Shown: positions 13,008-20,890 of the stretch, piece by piece
Numbering within the stretch: position 1 is the stretch's first letter
Layout of the letters: the number at the start of each line of letters is the position of its first letter
Virus record (IMG/VR): IMGVR_UViG_3300020159_000664
Coordinates: 1-23,511 of that record
Origin: a virus
Reading direction: 5' to 3' (one strand)
DNA length: 23,511 bases
Program-made: the position numbers and the translations under genes
Notes under the pieces: generated by a model
The model's database searches: none
What the model was told of the DNA's origin: nothing
Seen by the model: only the letters and a program-made list of their open reading frames with translations

Positions 13008-14573
13008 ATGGCCGTAGTGCAAATCTCAAAAATTCAGGTCAGACGTGGCCGCAAAAATGGTGAATCCGGAATTCCTCAGCTTTCAAGCGGAGAAATGGCG
13101 TGGGCTGTTGACACACAAGAATTATATATTGGTAACGGATCAGTAGCAGACGGTGCTCCGGAAGTTGGCAATACCAAAGTTCTTACAGAACAAGATAACT
13201 TACTTGATCTAGTTGATTCTTATAGATTCGCAAGAAACACGCCAACGATTACTAAGACGGTATTTAGATCTCTACAAAGTAAATTAGACGACAGAGTCAA
13301 CGTTAAAGACTTTGGCGCAGTGGGCAACGGTATTGTTGACGACACTGAAGCATTTCAAAATGCTCTAGATGAATTATTTAGAAATGCTGATGCTGAATTT
13401 AGAAAAGAGCTGTTTGTTCCAACTGGACACTACAGAATTGCCAGTCCCTTAGCAATTCCGTCATACGCTGCTGTTATTGGAGAATCGCAAGTTGGTGCTG
13501 TTATTATTGTTGACGATACTGAAATATCGTTGACATCTACGGCAGGAACTGGTCCTTCCTTATGGTCATCATCAGATCGACCACACGATATTATTTTTAG
13601 ACAAATTACTTTTAGATTTACTACAGGGCATTTTGATCTAACTGGCCTGAAAGACGGATCATTTGAACGTTGTACATTCCAAGGTACGCTGATAACTTTG
13701 TCAGATGCTGCTAATGCTACTCCTGTAGACCCTCTGGTTTATATTTCTAACACGCAAAACATTGGTACTACCATCGATAACATTACGTTTAGAAATTGTA
13801 TATTTGAAAAAAGCTACAAAGCTATTCAGTTTGATCAAGTACAGGCACTTAGAAGTAACGTTAACATCATTGGTTCTGAATTTAGATTATTAAACTCAGC
13901 AATTGATATTCTCGGCATCACTGAGCAAATTAACGATTGGTACATTGACGATTGTTTCTTTAAAGATATAGCTAGATATGCGTTTAAATCAAACTTTGGC
14001 GTAAATGTAAAAATTACAAGAACAAGATTCCGTAGATGCGGCAATAATGATCTTTTACCAAATGCGCCAGACAGTGGTATTGTGATTTTTGGGCAAATTG
14101 GTAACAACATTGTATTGGATTGTTCTTTTGATAGACACGCTGCGGCATACACTAACGTATCGGTAGATGACGATCGATTGGCATACTCTGAAGTAATAAA
14201 CGGCAGTACTGTAACAATCTCTGACCAAATTAATCAAAGCATCTATGTGTCATTTGGTCCTGTGCCGTTAACAATGTTTTCAGCATTGAATACATATACT
14301 AAATTAGATTATAATATTTCATTTACTAATGGATCAGCTAGAGCCGGTACATTGGAAATTACTGTTGGTGATAGTTTTGTTGGTCCTATTATCACTGACA
14401 CATACAGCAGTACGTGTGGTGATGTTAGACCCGAAACTGTTGAATTTTCTGTTCGATTGGTTTCGAACAGCACTGCTATCGCCGGAGATGAAACTATGAT
14501 AATTGACTACAAGAGTCCGGCCGCAGATCTTGTTCCGGATAAATTTAGATATTTTGTAAGTTACAGTGTTTGA
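13008..14573 (+). CDS. Tail spike / receptor-binding protein, Mtd-N plus beta-helix
   Basis: A 521-aa protein in three parts. Residues 1-60 (ISKIQVRRGR, LSSGEMAWAVDTQELYIGNG) match the tail-fibre N-terminal repeat also found at the start of the Mtd receptor-binding protein. Residues 97-120 (NVKDFGAVGNGIVDDTEAFQ) are the hallmark of pectate-lyase-3-type right-handed beta-helix proteins, and the region to about 390 shows repeating short strands (FRQITFRF, FERCTFQG, FRNCIFEK, IDDCFFKD, IVLDCSFD). The C-terminal 130 residues are a beta-rich tip. It should form trimers at the baseplate and bind or trim surface glycan. No glycosidase catalytic triad can be asserted. The ribosome site AGGGA precedes the ATG. 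Confidence 0.87.
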   Translation: MAVVQISKIQVRRGRKNGESGIPQLSSGEMAWAVDTQELYIGNGSVADGAPEVGNTKVLTEQDNLLDLVDSYRFARNTPTITKTVFRSLQSKLDDRVNVKDFGAVGNGIVDDTEAFQNALDELFRNADAEFRKELFVPTGHYRIASPLAIPSYAAVIGESQVGAVIIVDDTEISLTSTAGTGPSLWSSSDRPHDIIFRQITFRFTTGHFDLTGLKDGSFERCTFQGTLITLSDAANATPVDPLVYISNTQNIGTTIDNITFRNCIFEKSYKAIQFDQVQALRSNVNIIGSEFRLLNSAIDILGITEQINDWYIDDCFFKDIARYAFKSNFGVNVKITRTRFRRCGNNDLLPNAPDSGIVIFGQIGNNIVLDCSFDRHAAAYTNVSVDDDRLAYSEVINGSTVTISDQINQSIYVSFGPVPLTMFSALNTYTKLDYNISFTNGSARAGTLEITVGDSFVGPIITDTYSSTCGDVRPETVEFSVRLVSNSTAIAGDETMIIDYKSPAADLVPDKFRYFVSYSV

Positions 14574-14970
14574 TCTTGATCAAACTTCAAAACTCAAGAC
14601 CTGGAAAGAATTTAGACAGGCCCTTGAAACATCAAAAACTCCGTTAGAGGATGTAGCAATCTATTGGAGTAGAACACCGTTTGTTAATCCTTATCTTGAT
14701 CCAACCAATCCGTCTTCATGGCCCGATCCATGGCAATTAATTTTAGATAGTAAGTTTGACGAGCTTGCTATTGCTCTAGGTATATGCTATACTTTAACAT
14801 TAACAGAACGTTTTAAGAGCCAGCAAGTCGAGATACATACGTCTATGTCTTCAGGAGAAAGTAGATATATTGTAGTTGTTAATAACATCAATATATTAAC
14901 TCCTTTTTATAGAGAAGTAACTAATGTGAGCGAGCTAACGTATGGATCTAATAAGATTTGGCCAGTATGA
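14566..14970 (+). CDS. Conserved phage protein associated with tail spike gene
   Basis: A 134-aa protein. The start is a GTG at 14566 overlapping the spike gene by eight bases, so it is coupled to it. I recall the pattern WKEFRxALExSxxPLxxV, VNPYLDPxNPxSWPDPWxLI, and FDxLAIALGICYTLxLTxRF from small conserved hypotheticals of T4-like marine phages. The first half is Pro/Trp-rich; the second half looks like two or three beta strands. Likely a tail assembly or attachment accessory, judged from position only. Confidence 0.75.
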   Translation: MFDLDQTSKLKTWKEFRQALETSKTPLEDVAIYWSRTPFVNPYLDPTNPSSWPDPWQLILDSKFDELAIALGICYTLTLTERFKSQQVEIHTSMSSGESRYIVVVNNINILTPFYREVTNVSELTYGSNKIWPV

Positions 14971-14976
14971 GGAAGT

Positions 14977-14985
14977 TATAAATAC
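14977..14985 (+). promoter_or_regulatory. T4-type late promoter motif ahead of nrdA
   Basis: TATAAATAC matches the consensus exactly, seven bases after the previous stop and 38 before the nrdA ATG at 15023. It also shows that the upstream in-frame ATG at 14942 is not the start on this transcript. Confidence 0.65.
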
Positions 14986-15022
14986 TACCTTAGATACAAA
15001 AGAACAAAGAATTGAGGCGAGA

Positions 15023-17350
15023 ATGAACGATAGCATTATAGTATTAAAAAGAAACGGATCCAAAGAGCCGCTGGATTTAGAAAAGTGGCAAGCACAAATA
15101 ACAAAAATATGTAGTGGGATAGCAGACGTCAGTCAGAGTATGGTTGAGATCAAGGCCAGTCCGCATTTCTATGATGGAATTACTACAAGAGAAATTGACG
15201 CAATAACTCTAAGAGCGATTGTTGATCTTATCGACGTAGAAAACAATCCCGATGTTGGTCATACAAATTATCAGTATGTAGCCGGCAAACAAAGATTATC
15301 AATGTTGAGAAAAGACGTGTATGGAAAATATGAGCCGCCGCATCTTTACGACATTGTAAAAACAAATGTAGCCACAGGGTTATACACTCCAGAACTTCTT
15401 GAATGGTACAGTGAAGAAGATTGGAATAAGATGGACGAAATTATTGACCATGCTAAAGACGAAGAGTATGGTTATGCTAGCATCGAGCAATTAATAGAAA
15501 AGTATTTGGTACGCAATCGTGCCACAAAGGAAATTTATGAAACTCCACAAATTCGTTACATGGTTGCGGCAGCAACTGTGTTCCATAAAGAAGAGCCAAA
15601 TAGCGCAAGAATGCGTTACATTAAAGAATACTATAGTGCGGCATCCGATGGTTTGTTTACTCTTGCTACACCTGTGCTTGCAGGGCTCGGCACTCCTACT
15701 AAACAGTTTAGTAGTTGTGTGCTTATCAGGAGTGACGACGATCTTGATAGTATATTCGCTTCTGGTGAGATGATGGCCAAGTATGCCAGCAAACGTGCCG
15801 GCATTGGTTTGGAGATTGGACGTCTACGTCCTTTGGGTAGTCCCATCAGAGGTGGCGAAATTATGCACACAGGCATGATACCTTTCTTAAAGAAGTGGTT
15901 TGGCGATTTGCGCTCGTGTTCACAAGGAGGTATTCGTAATGCTAGTGCTACTGTATTTTATCCTATTTGGCATCATCAGTTTGATGACCTTATCGTGCTT
16001 AAGAACAACCAAGGCACAGACGAAACCCGAGTCCGTCATATGGATTATGGGGTTGTGCTTAGTGCTTTCTTCTGGAGAAGATTCAAGAACAAAGAAAACA
16101 TAACTTTCTTTGACCCAAACGAAGTACCCGAATTATACGAATCATTTTACAAAAATACACAGCAGTTTGAAGAACTGTATGTCAAATATGAAAAGCGTCG
16201 TGACCTACGTAAAAAGGTCATGAGTGCTGAAGAAGTTTTCAAGGGTGGTATACTGAAAGAACGCACAGATACAGGTCGTATCTATTTGGTGTTTATTGAT
16301 AATGTAATGAATCAAGGACCATTTGATCCTGAGTATCACACGATATATCAGAGTAACCTGTGCTGTGAGATCTTATTACCCACACGTCCATTTAAAAGAC
16401 TCGATGACGATAGTGGTCGCATAGCGTTATGTACACTGGGGTCTATCAACTGGGGTGCGTTCCGGAACCCGGAGGATATGCGTAGAGCCGCAAGGATTCT
16501 ACAGCGTAGCCTGTGTAACATCCTTGACTACCAAGACTTCTTGTCGATACAGAGTAAACTCAGTAACGATGAGATACAACCGTTAGGCATAGGTGTTACT
16601 AATCTAGCCTACTGGCATGCCAAACGTGGATTACGTTACGGTGATAAAGATGCTCTAGCTGAAGTCAAAACTTGGATGGAACATCAGGCCTACTATCTAA
16701 CAGAAGCCACAGTTGACCTAGCCAAAGAACGTGGACCTTGTCAGCATAGCTCACATACACGATACGGCCAAGGTACATTCCCCTGGGAACTACGTGCTAA
16801 GGGTGTTAATGATCTAGCAGACTTTACACCTGAACTAGATTGGGAACCTTTACGCAAGGACATGAAACAATACGGTGTACGCAATGCTACATTGATGGCC
16901 ATTGCTCCGGTAGAGTCTAGCAGTGTTGTCATCAACTCAACCAACGGTATTGAAATGCCAATGAGTTTAATTTCAACTAAAGAATCCAAAGCAGGATCAT
17001 TTACACAAGTAGTTCCAGAATATCACAAGTTGAAGAACAAGTATCAACTAATGTGGGAACAGAAAGACTGTGATGGTTATTTGAAGACTGCCGCAGTACT
17101 ACAGGCCTATGTTGATCAAAGTATTTCAACAAACACATTCTACAATCCAGCACATTTTGCAGATCGTAAAGTTCCAACTACACTGATTGCTCGTAATCTA
17201 ATGAACTTCTTATATTGGGGCGGTAAAACATTCTATTACAGCCTAATTAATAAAGCAGGTAGTAAACAACTTGCTGAGGAAACTCCACCTATGGGATTAT
17301 CTCCAATTGACTTTGATGCTGAAGATGACTGTGAGAGCTGTAAGCTATGA
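15023..17350 (+). CDS. nrdA: Class Ia ribonucleoside-diphosphate reductase, large subunit
   Basis: A 775-aa RNR alpha subunit, reducing ribonucleoside diphosphates for phage DNA synthesis. Residues about 6-95 form an ATP-cone (VLKRNGSKEPLDLEKW). Active-site residues are in place: FSSC (Cys232), NLCCE (Asn445, Cys447, Glu449), the substrate loop PVESSSVVINSTNGIE, the radical-transfer Tyr738-Tyr739 in KTFYYS, and the C-terminal redox pair Cys770 and Cys773 in CESCKL. The frame is open from 14942, but the ATG at 15023 has GAGG five bases upstream and lies after a late promoter motif, so I start there. The stop overlaps the superoxide dismutase ATG (ATGA), and nrdB and glutaredoxin follow, forming one nucleotide-supply operon. 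Confidence 0.96.
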   Translation: MNDSIIVLKRNGSKEPLDLEKWQAQITKICSGIADVSQSMVEIKASPHFYDGITTREIDAITLRAIVDLIDVENNPDVGHTNYQYVAGKQRLSMLRKDVYGKYEPPHLYDIVKTNVATGLYTPELLEWYSEEDWNKMDEIIDHAKDEEYGYASIEQLIEKYLVRNRATKEIYETPQIRYMVAAATVFHKEEPNSARMRYIKEYYSAASDGLFTLATPVLAGLGTPTKQFSSCVLIRSDDDLDSIFASGEMMAKYASKRAGIGLEIGRLRPLGSPIRGGEIMHTGMIPFLKKWFGDLRSCSQGGIRNASATVFYPIWHHQFDDLIVLKNNQGTDETRVRHMDYGVVLSAFFWRRFKNKENITFFDPNEVPELYESFYKNTQQFEELYVKYEKRRDLRKKVMSAEEVFKGGILKERTDTGRIYLVFIDNVMNQGPFDPEYHTIYQSNLCCEILLPTRPFKRLDDDSGRIALCTLGSINWGAFRNPEDMRRAARILQRSLCNILDYQDFLSIQSKLSNDEIQPLGIGVTNLAYWHAKRGLRYGDKDALAEVKTWMEHQAYYLTEATVDLAKERGPCQHSSHTRYGQGTFPWELRAKGVNDLADFTPELDWEPLRKDMKQYGVRNATLMAIAPVESSSVVINSTNGIEMPMSLISTKESKAGSFTQVVPEYHKLKNKYQLMWEQKDCDGYLKTAAVLQAYVDQSISTNTFYNPAHFADRKVPTTLIARNLMNFLYWGGKTFYYSLINKAGSKQLAEETPPMGLSPIDFDAEDDCESCKL

Positions 17351-17925
17351 GTTTTAGTTTTATTAGAAACGTGCTGTTAGAAGGCAAGCCTGATAAGTTA
17401 GAAATCAAAGCCTTGCCTTACGATGTTGATGAACTTGATCCAGTTATATCAAAAGAAACAATTAACTATCACTATGGCAAGTTGGCCAAGACCTATGCTG
17501 AAAGATACAATGCCAATGAAGGTGATGCTACATTTAATGAAGCTGGTGTATTCTTACATAATATATTGTTTCAGCAATATCAAACACCTAAAAGTTCAAA
17601 CAAACCCACAGGCGATATTCTCGCCTTTATTGAAGAGCACCACAAGAGTTTTGACAAATTCAAAGAAGAGTTTGCCAAAGTAGCAATGGGTATACAAGGC
17701 AGTGGTTGGGTTTATCTTGCCAAAGACGGCAAGATTAAAACTATTAAAAATCACGAAATTAAGAAAGACATTGTGTTATTAATTGATTGGTGGGAACATG
17801 CGTGGGCATTAGACTATCAAGCAGACAAGAAAAAGTATTTAGAGAATCAATGGAAAATTATCAACTGGAATCATATAAATGAGCAAAGCACAATACAACT
17901 TAACAACAAAGACAGACTACCTTAA
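17347..17925 (+). CDS. Fe/Mn superoxide dismutase homologue with leader-like N-terminus
   Basis: A 192-aa protein of the Fe/Mn superoxide dismutase family, which converts superoxide to peroxide. LPYDVDELDPVISKETI marks the N-terminal domain; all four metal ligands are present: His42, His71, Asp147 and His151 (IDWWEHAW). Tyr50 matches the gateway Tyr34 of E. coli. GSGWVYL and the YLENQWKIINW end are typical. The second-shell Gln is absent: Gly67 stands at the FeSOD Gln position and His136 (KNHE) at the MnSOD one, as I recall for some archaeal and mycobacterial enzymes. The gateway His30 position is Leu46. Residues 1-13, MSFSFIRNVLLE-G, are extra to the family and end in Leu-Leu-Glu. It sits between nrdA and nrdB, overlapping both. 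Confidence 0.88.
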   Translation: MSFSFIRNVLLEGKPDKLEIKALPYDVDELDPVISKETINYHYGKLAKTYAERYNANEGDATFNEAGVFLHNILFQQYQTPKSSNKPTGDILAFIEEHHKSFDKFKEEFAKVAMGIQGSGWVYLAKDGKIKTIKNHEIKKDIVLLIDWWEHAWALDYQADKKKYLENQWKIINWNHINEQSTIQLNNKDRLP

Positions 17926-18979
17926 TCGCAAGATGTTTCTAGACCCAGCCGGTCCTGTAACTATTCAAAGATTTGAAGAAGTCAAGTACAAGAAGATAGC
18001 AGACTTTGATGCCACCGCTCGCGGCTTCTTTTGGCAACCAGAAGAGATCAGTCTTACCAAAGATGCCAATGACTTCAAAGATGCTAGTGAAGCTGTAAAA
18101 CATATCTTTACCAGTAACCTACTACGTCAAACAGCCTTAGATAGTTTACAAGGACGTGGACCAACGCAGGTGTTTACTCCTGTGTGTAGTCTTCCGGAAC
18201 TAGAAGCATTGATGTACAATTGGGGTTTCTTTGAAACTAACATTCATAGCAAGAGCTACAGTCATATCATTCGTAACATCTATAACGTACCAAAAGATGT
18301 GTTCAACACAATTCACGAAACCAAAGAGATTGTAGATATGGCTAGTAGCGTTGGTTTGTATTACGACAAGTTACATGTCATTAATTGTCGTAAAGAGCTT
18401 GGCGAAGTTATTCCTGAAAAAGAATACATCAAGGCAATTTGGCTAGCACTGCACGCATCTTATGCCTTAGAAGCATTCCGTTTCATGGTTAGCTTTGCCA
18501 CAAGTCTTGCCATGGTTGAGAATAAGATTTTTATTGGCAATGGCAACATCATCAGCCTAATTCTACAAGACGAACTACTACACAAGGGTTGGACAGCTTA
18601 CATTATCAATCAGGTCATTAAAGAAGATCAGCGATTTGTTGATGCCAAACTAGAGTGTGAGCAAGAAGTTTATGCGTTGTATATGGATGTTATCCGTGAA
18701 GAAAAAGAGTGGGCAGAATATTTGTTTAACAAAGGTCCAGTGATTGGACTAAATGCTAATATTCTTAAAGACTTTGTGGACTTTACTGCTGTTAACGCCT
18801 TAAAAGATATAGGGATTAAATATCATACTAGTGCTCCTAAAACAACACCAATTCCGTGGTTTAACAAACATTCGGACACTAGTAAGAAGCAGACCGCTCT
18901 TCAAGAAAATGAATCAACCAATTATGTAATCGGTATTATGAGCGACAGCATAAATTATGATGAGTTACCGACAATTTAA
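17879..18979 (+). CDS. nrdB: Class Ia ribonucleoside-diphosphate reductase, small subunit
   Basis: A 366-aa RNR beta subunit that makes the tyrosyl radical for NrdA. Metal ligands and the radical Tyr are readable: Asp88 (LDSLQGR), Glu119 and His123 (FFETNIHSKSY), Tyr127, Glu198 (YALEAFRF), Glu232 and His235 (DELLH). E. coli and T4 have three residues from Glu to His (E-T-I-H); here there are four (E-T-N-I-H), an apparent one-residue insertion. The C-terminal tail (NYVIGIMSDSINYDELPTI) is acidic and would dock to NrdA. The start overlaps the SOD gene by 47 bases; a later ATG at 17933 would remove conserved N-terminal residues, so I keep 17879. Confidence 0.95.
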   Translation: MSKAQYNLTTKTDYLNRKMFLDPAGPVTIQRFEEVKYKKIADFDATARGFFWQPEEISLTKDANDFKDASEAVKHIFTSNLLRQTALDSLQGRGPTQVFTPVCSLPELEALMYNWGFFETNIHSKSYSHIIRNIYNVPKDVFNTIHETKEIVDMASSVGLYYDKLHVINCRKELGEVIPEKEYIKAIWLALHASYALEAFRFMVSFATSLAMVENKIFIGNGNIISLILQDELLHKGWTAYIINQVIKEDQRFVDAKLECEQEVYALYMDVIREEKEWAEYLFNKGPVIGLNANILKDFVDFTAVNALKDIGIKYHTSAPKTTPIPWFNKHSDTSKKQTALQENESTNYVIGIMSDSINYDELPTI

Positions 18980-18988
18980 AGGATATAC

Positions 18989-19228
18989 ATGAAAGCTATT
19001 GTGTGGAGTAAAGACAACTGTCCATTTTGTGATCAAGCCAAAGGCTTACTCAAAATGAAAGGCATTGAGTTTAAAGAATGTAAAATTGGACACGGTTATA
19101 CTAAAGAACAGTTACTAGAAGCTGTACCAACAGCAAGAACAGTACCACAGATTTTCCTAGATGATTCGTTGATTGGCGGATTTACAGAATTAAAAGCATA
19201 TTTTGCAAAGGATAAACATGTTAATTGA
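18989..19228 (+). CDS. Glutaredoxin
   Basis: A 79-aa glutaredoxin with the dithiol motif CPFC (Cys11, Cys14), the cis-Pro element TVP (51-53) and GG (63-64) that position glutathione. It should recycle the C-terminal Cys pair of NrdA, the role of T4 NrdC and cellular Grx1, and it directly follows nrdB. AAAGGA lies six bases before the ATG. Its last 11 bases overlap the next gene. The domain is complete and minimal, with no signal peptide, so it acts in the cytoplasm. Confidence 0.93.
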   Translation: MKAIVWSKDNCPFCDQAKGLLKMKGIEFKECKIGHGYTKEQLLEAVPTARTVPQIFLDDSLIGGFTELKAYFAKDKHVN

Positions 19229-19508
19229 TCGAGGTGTAACAGTAGGTGAAGTGATCACCTTGAAACTAACCAGCGGTGAAGAAATTGTTGCTACTCTGGT
19301 AGAAGAAACCGTAGAGCATTATAAATTACACAGACCAATGGTTATTGGTATGGGACAACAGGGACCGGGTTTAATGCCCTATCTGTTTACAGTTAATCCA
19401 GACAAGGATGTTAAACTGTTTAAAAAGACTGTGACTATGGCAGAAGCCACTGATAAATCGTTTGCTGATCAGTTCATACAGTCAACTACTGGCATTAAGC
19501 TAGTTTAA
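19218..19508 (+). CDS. Small phage protein, possible Sm-like fold
   Basis: A 96-aa protein. The ATG at 19218 has AAAGGA just upstream; the TTG at 19203 is a less likely start. The first half (VGEVITLKLTSGEEIVATLVE, then a YKLHRPMVI strand) resembles the Sm1 strand-turn-strand pattern of LSm/Hfq-like folds, with the phage-family ending FIQSTTGIKLV that I recall from marine T4-like phages. RNA binding is possible but only inferred from fold resemblance. It is coupled to the glutaredoxin gene by an 11-base overlap and closes the nrd operon. Confidence 0.7.
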   Translation: MLIDRGVTVGEVITLKLTSGEEIVATLVEETVEHYKLHRPMVIGMGQQGPGLMPYLFTVNPDKDVKLFKKTVTMAEATDKSFADQFIQSTTGIKLV

Positions 19509-19521
19509 CTAGGAGACTAAC

Positions 19522-20220
19522 ATGGCATCAGAATTCCTAATAGGAACATATCCGGGACCATTTAACGGCAGAGATTATACCGATGATTTGGCGACCCTTA
19601 ACGCTAACCTAGGATATATAAAAACAGCAATAGATAACCTCGTTATTGCATTAAAGAGTGAGATGATCGGAGCCACCGCAGCCACAGTTCCAGGAACGTT
19701 GGCTAATAGTGCTAAAGGATCAAAACTTTTGCTTGAGGCCATGGCCGGTCTTGACAAAGATGGCGTTTCAAAAAACGCTCAAGGATTAGCGGCACTTGGT
19801 ACTATTGCTAAACAGCTTGCCGGATTGTCTTCTACTATAGCTGCTGGGGTTGCTACTAGTCAAATTATAGCAGCTGATCAAATTAGTAAAAATGCCTTTG
19901 ACAAATCAGCTACCCAGGCTGCGTTAAAAAGAAATAAGCTACCAGAAGTAACTGTTACTAGTGAAAGTTTGCTAGCAACAATTCAAAACTCAATTGAGTC
20001 TGCGGGTAATATTGCTGCTCAGGCCAGTGCTACAGGATTTGTATCTAGTACCGCTAACAAGGCGATCAGTTCCGCTAGTAACTATGTTACAGATATGCTG
20101 CCATCGTTTGGTGATATTACTAATATGTTTAAAACAAATACTTTAGGTAAGCGGGCCGATACGGAAGGCACTATACAGATGAACAGGGCAGACATCTTAA
20201 TAACTAGTTCTCAGGCCTAA
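19522..20220 (+). CDS. Ala/Ser-rich helical protein, probable tail/baseplate component
   Basis: A 232-aa protein with a strong AGGAG ribosome site. It begins MASEFLIGTYPGPFNGRDYT, followed by long helices rich in Ala, Ser, Leu and Thr (LNANLGYIKTAIDNLVIALK, LAALGTIAKQLAGLSSTIAA, ISSASNYVTDML) without clear membrane segments. There are no Cys or Trp. The PAAR spike-tip gene follows after eight bases, so a role in the tail hub or spike is likely, such as a structural partner of the tip. I do not recognise the family, and composition alone cannot distinguish a tail protein from a helical chaperone. Confidence 0.68.
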   Translation: MASEFLIGTYPGPFNGRDYTDDLATLNANLGYIKTAIDNLVIALKSEMIGATAATVPGTLANSAKGSKLLLEAMAGLDKDGVSKNAQGLAALGTIAKQLAGLSSTIAAGVATSQIIAADQISKNAFDKSATQAALKRNKLPEVTVTSESLLATIQNSIESAGNIAAQASATGFVSSTANKAISSASNYVTDMLPSFGDITNMFKTNTLGKRADTEGTIQMNRADILITSSQA

Positions 20221-20228
20221 AAAATAAC

Positions 20229-20480
20229 ATGAGTGGAAAAGCCCCAGCAAGAATAGAAAGCGATGCAGCAGAGTCTCCAATTGTATCTGGGTCTACAGAT
20301 GTATTTGTTGACTTTACAGGACTGGCCTACGAAGGCTCAATCACTGCGTTTGGCAACACCATTGTTACATCATCACTTAGTGTGATAGTCAATAACAGGG
20401 GTGTTGCTAGGGAATCAGATCTCACTGCTCAAGGACCAGCAGTGCGTACTGGATTTCAAGATATATGTATAGGCGATTAA
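20229..20480 (+). CDS. PAAR-like tail spike tip protein (gp5.4-like)
   Basis: An 83-aa protein resembling the PAAR-repeat tips of contractile tails (T4 gp5.4, type VI secretion). MSGKAPARIESD, SGSTDVFV and VNNRGVARESD show the K-P-A-A-R-x-x-D and G-S-x-x-V-x-V-N patterns, repeated in an order that would make the conical beta structure. Metal-binding residues normally supplied by His/Cys at the tip are not evident, apart from a single Cys near the end (DICIGD). Length fits gp5.4. It would sit on the central spike and meet the cell envelope first. Its stop shares a base with the next ATG (TAATG). Confidence 0.78.
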   Translation: MSGKAPARIESDAAESPIVSGSTDVFVDFTGLAYEGSITAFGNTIVTSSLSVIVNNRGVARESDLTAQGPAVRTGFQDICIGD

Positions 20481-20890
20481 TGAAAAAATTATTTTGGAAC
20501 ATACTAGGATTTATAAGTCTAGGTCTTGCCTATGTAGGAGTAATAACTCCAGGCATTCCATATAGTCCTTTTGTTGTATTTGCGGCCTACTGTTTTAGCA
20601 AGGGCAGCGAACGTATGCACAAGTGGATTATGAATCACAAGTTGTTTGGACCATTCTTGACCAATTGGGGTGAGAAGCGGGTGTTCCCAACTAAGATGAA
20701 ATACTTTATGCTGGCTATGATGAGCACAAGTTTAATCATTATGTTCTTTACAGGAGTTAAACCAATTGGAATTATCAGTACCGCAATTTTTATGGGACTT
20801 GTCGCTTGTTGGGCTTGGCGTTTTCCTGGCTCTGTTGCCGAACATACTAGACGAATTAATAACGGAGAGAAAGTAGGATGGTTGAAATGA
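20480..20890 (+). CDS. DUF454 (YbaN-like) inner-membrane protein
   Basis: A 136-aa membrane protein with four hydrophobic segments (about 5-22, 26-43, 77-95 and 98-118). VGVITPGIPYSPFVVFAAYC followed by SERMHKWIMNHKLFGP and an NW motif matches the DUF454/YbaN signature of bacterial inner-membrane proteins (lP-x-x-Pxxpf, then cF-x-x-x-S-x-R-x-h-x-W). The start at 20480 is coupled to the PAAR gene; the longer frame to 20465 lies inside that gene. The function of the family is unknown. It is of cellular type and unusual beside tail genes; it may alter the host envelope during infection. Confidence 0.83.
   Translation: MKKLFWNILGFISLGLAYVGVITPGIPYSPFVVFAAYCFSKGSERMHKWIMNHKLFGPFLTNWGEKRVFPTKMKYFMLAMMSTSLIIMFFTGVKPIGIISTAIFMGLVACWAWRFPGSVAEHTRRINNGEKVGWLK

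Noticed and set aside
13008-13200. A diversity-generating retroelement, because the tail spike has an Mtd-type N-terminus
   Set aside because: No reverse transcriptase, template repeat or variable C-terminal lectin domain is visible in the window.
14942-15022. Upstream start for nrdA
   Set aside because: The start would lie before the late promoter motif and inside the previous gene, while ATG 15023 has GAGG and begins at the normal ATP-cone N-terminus.
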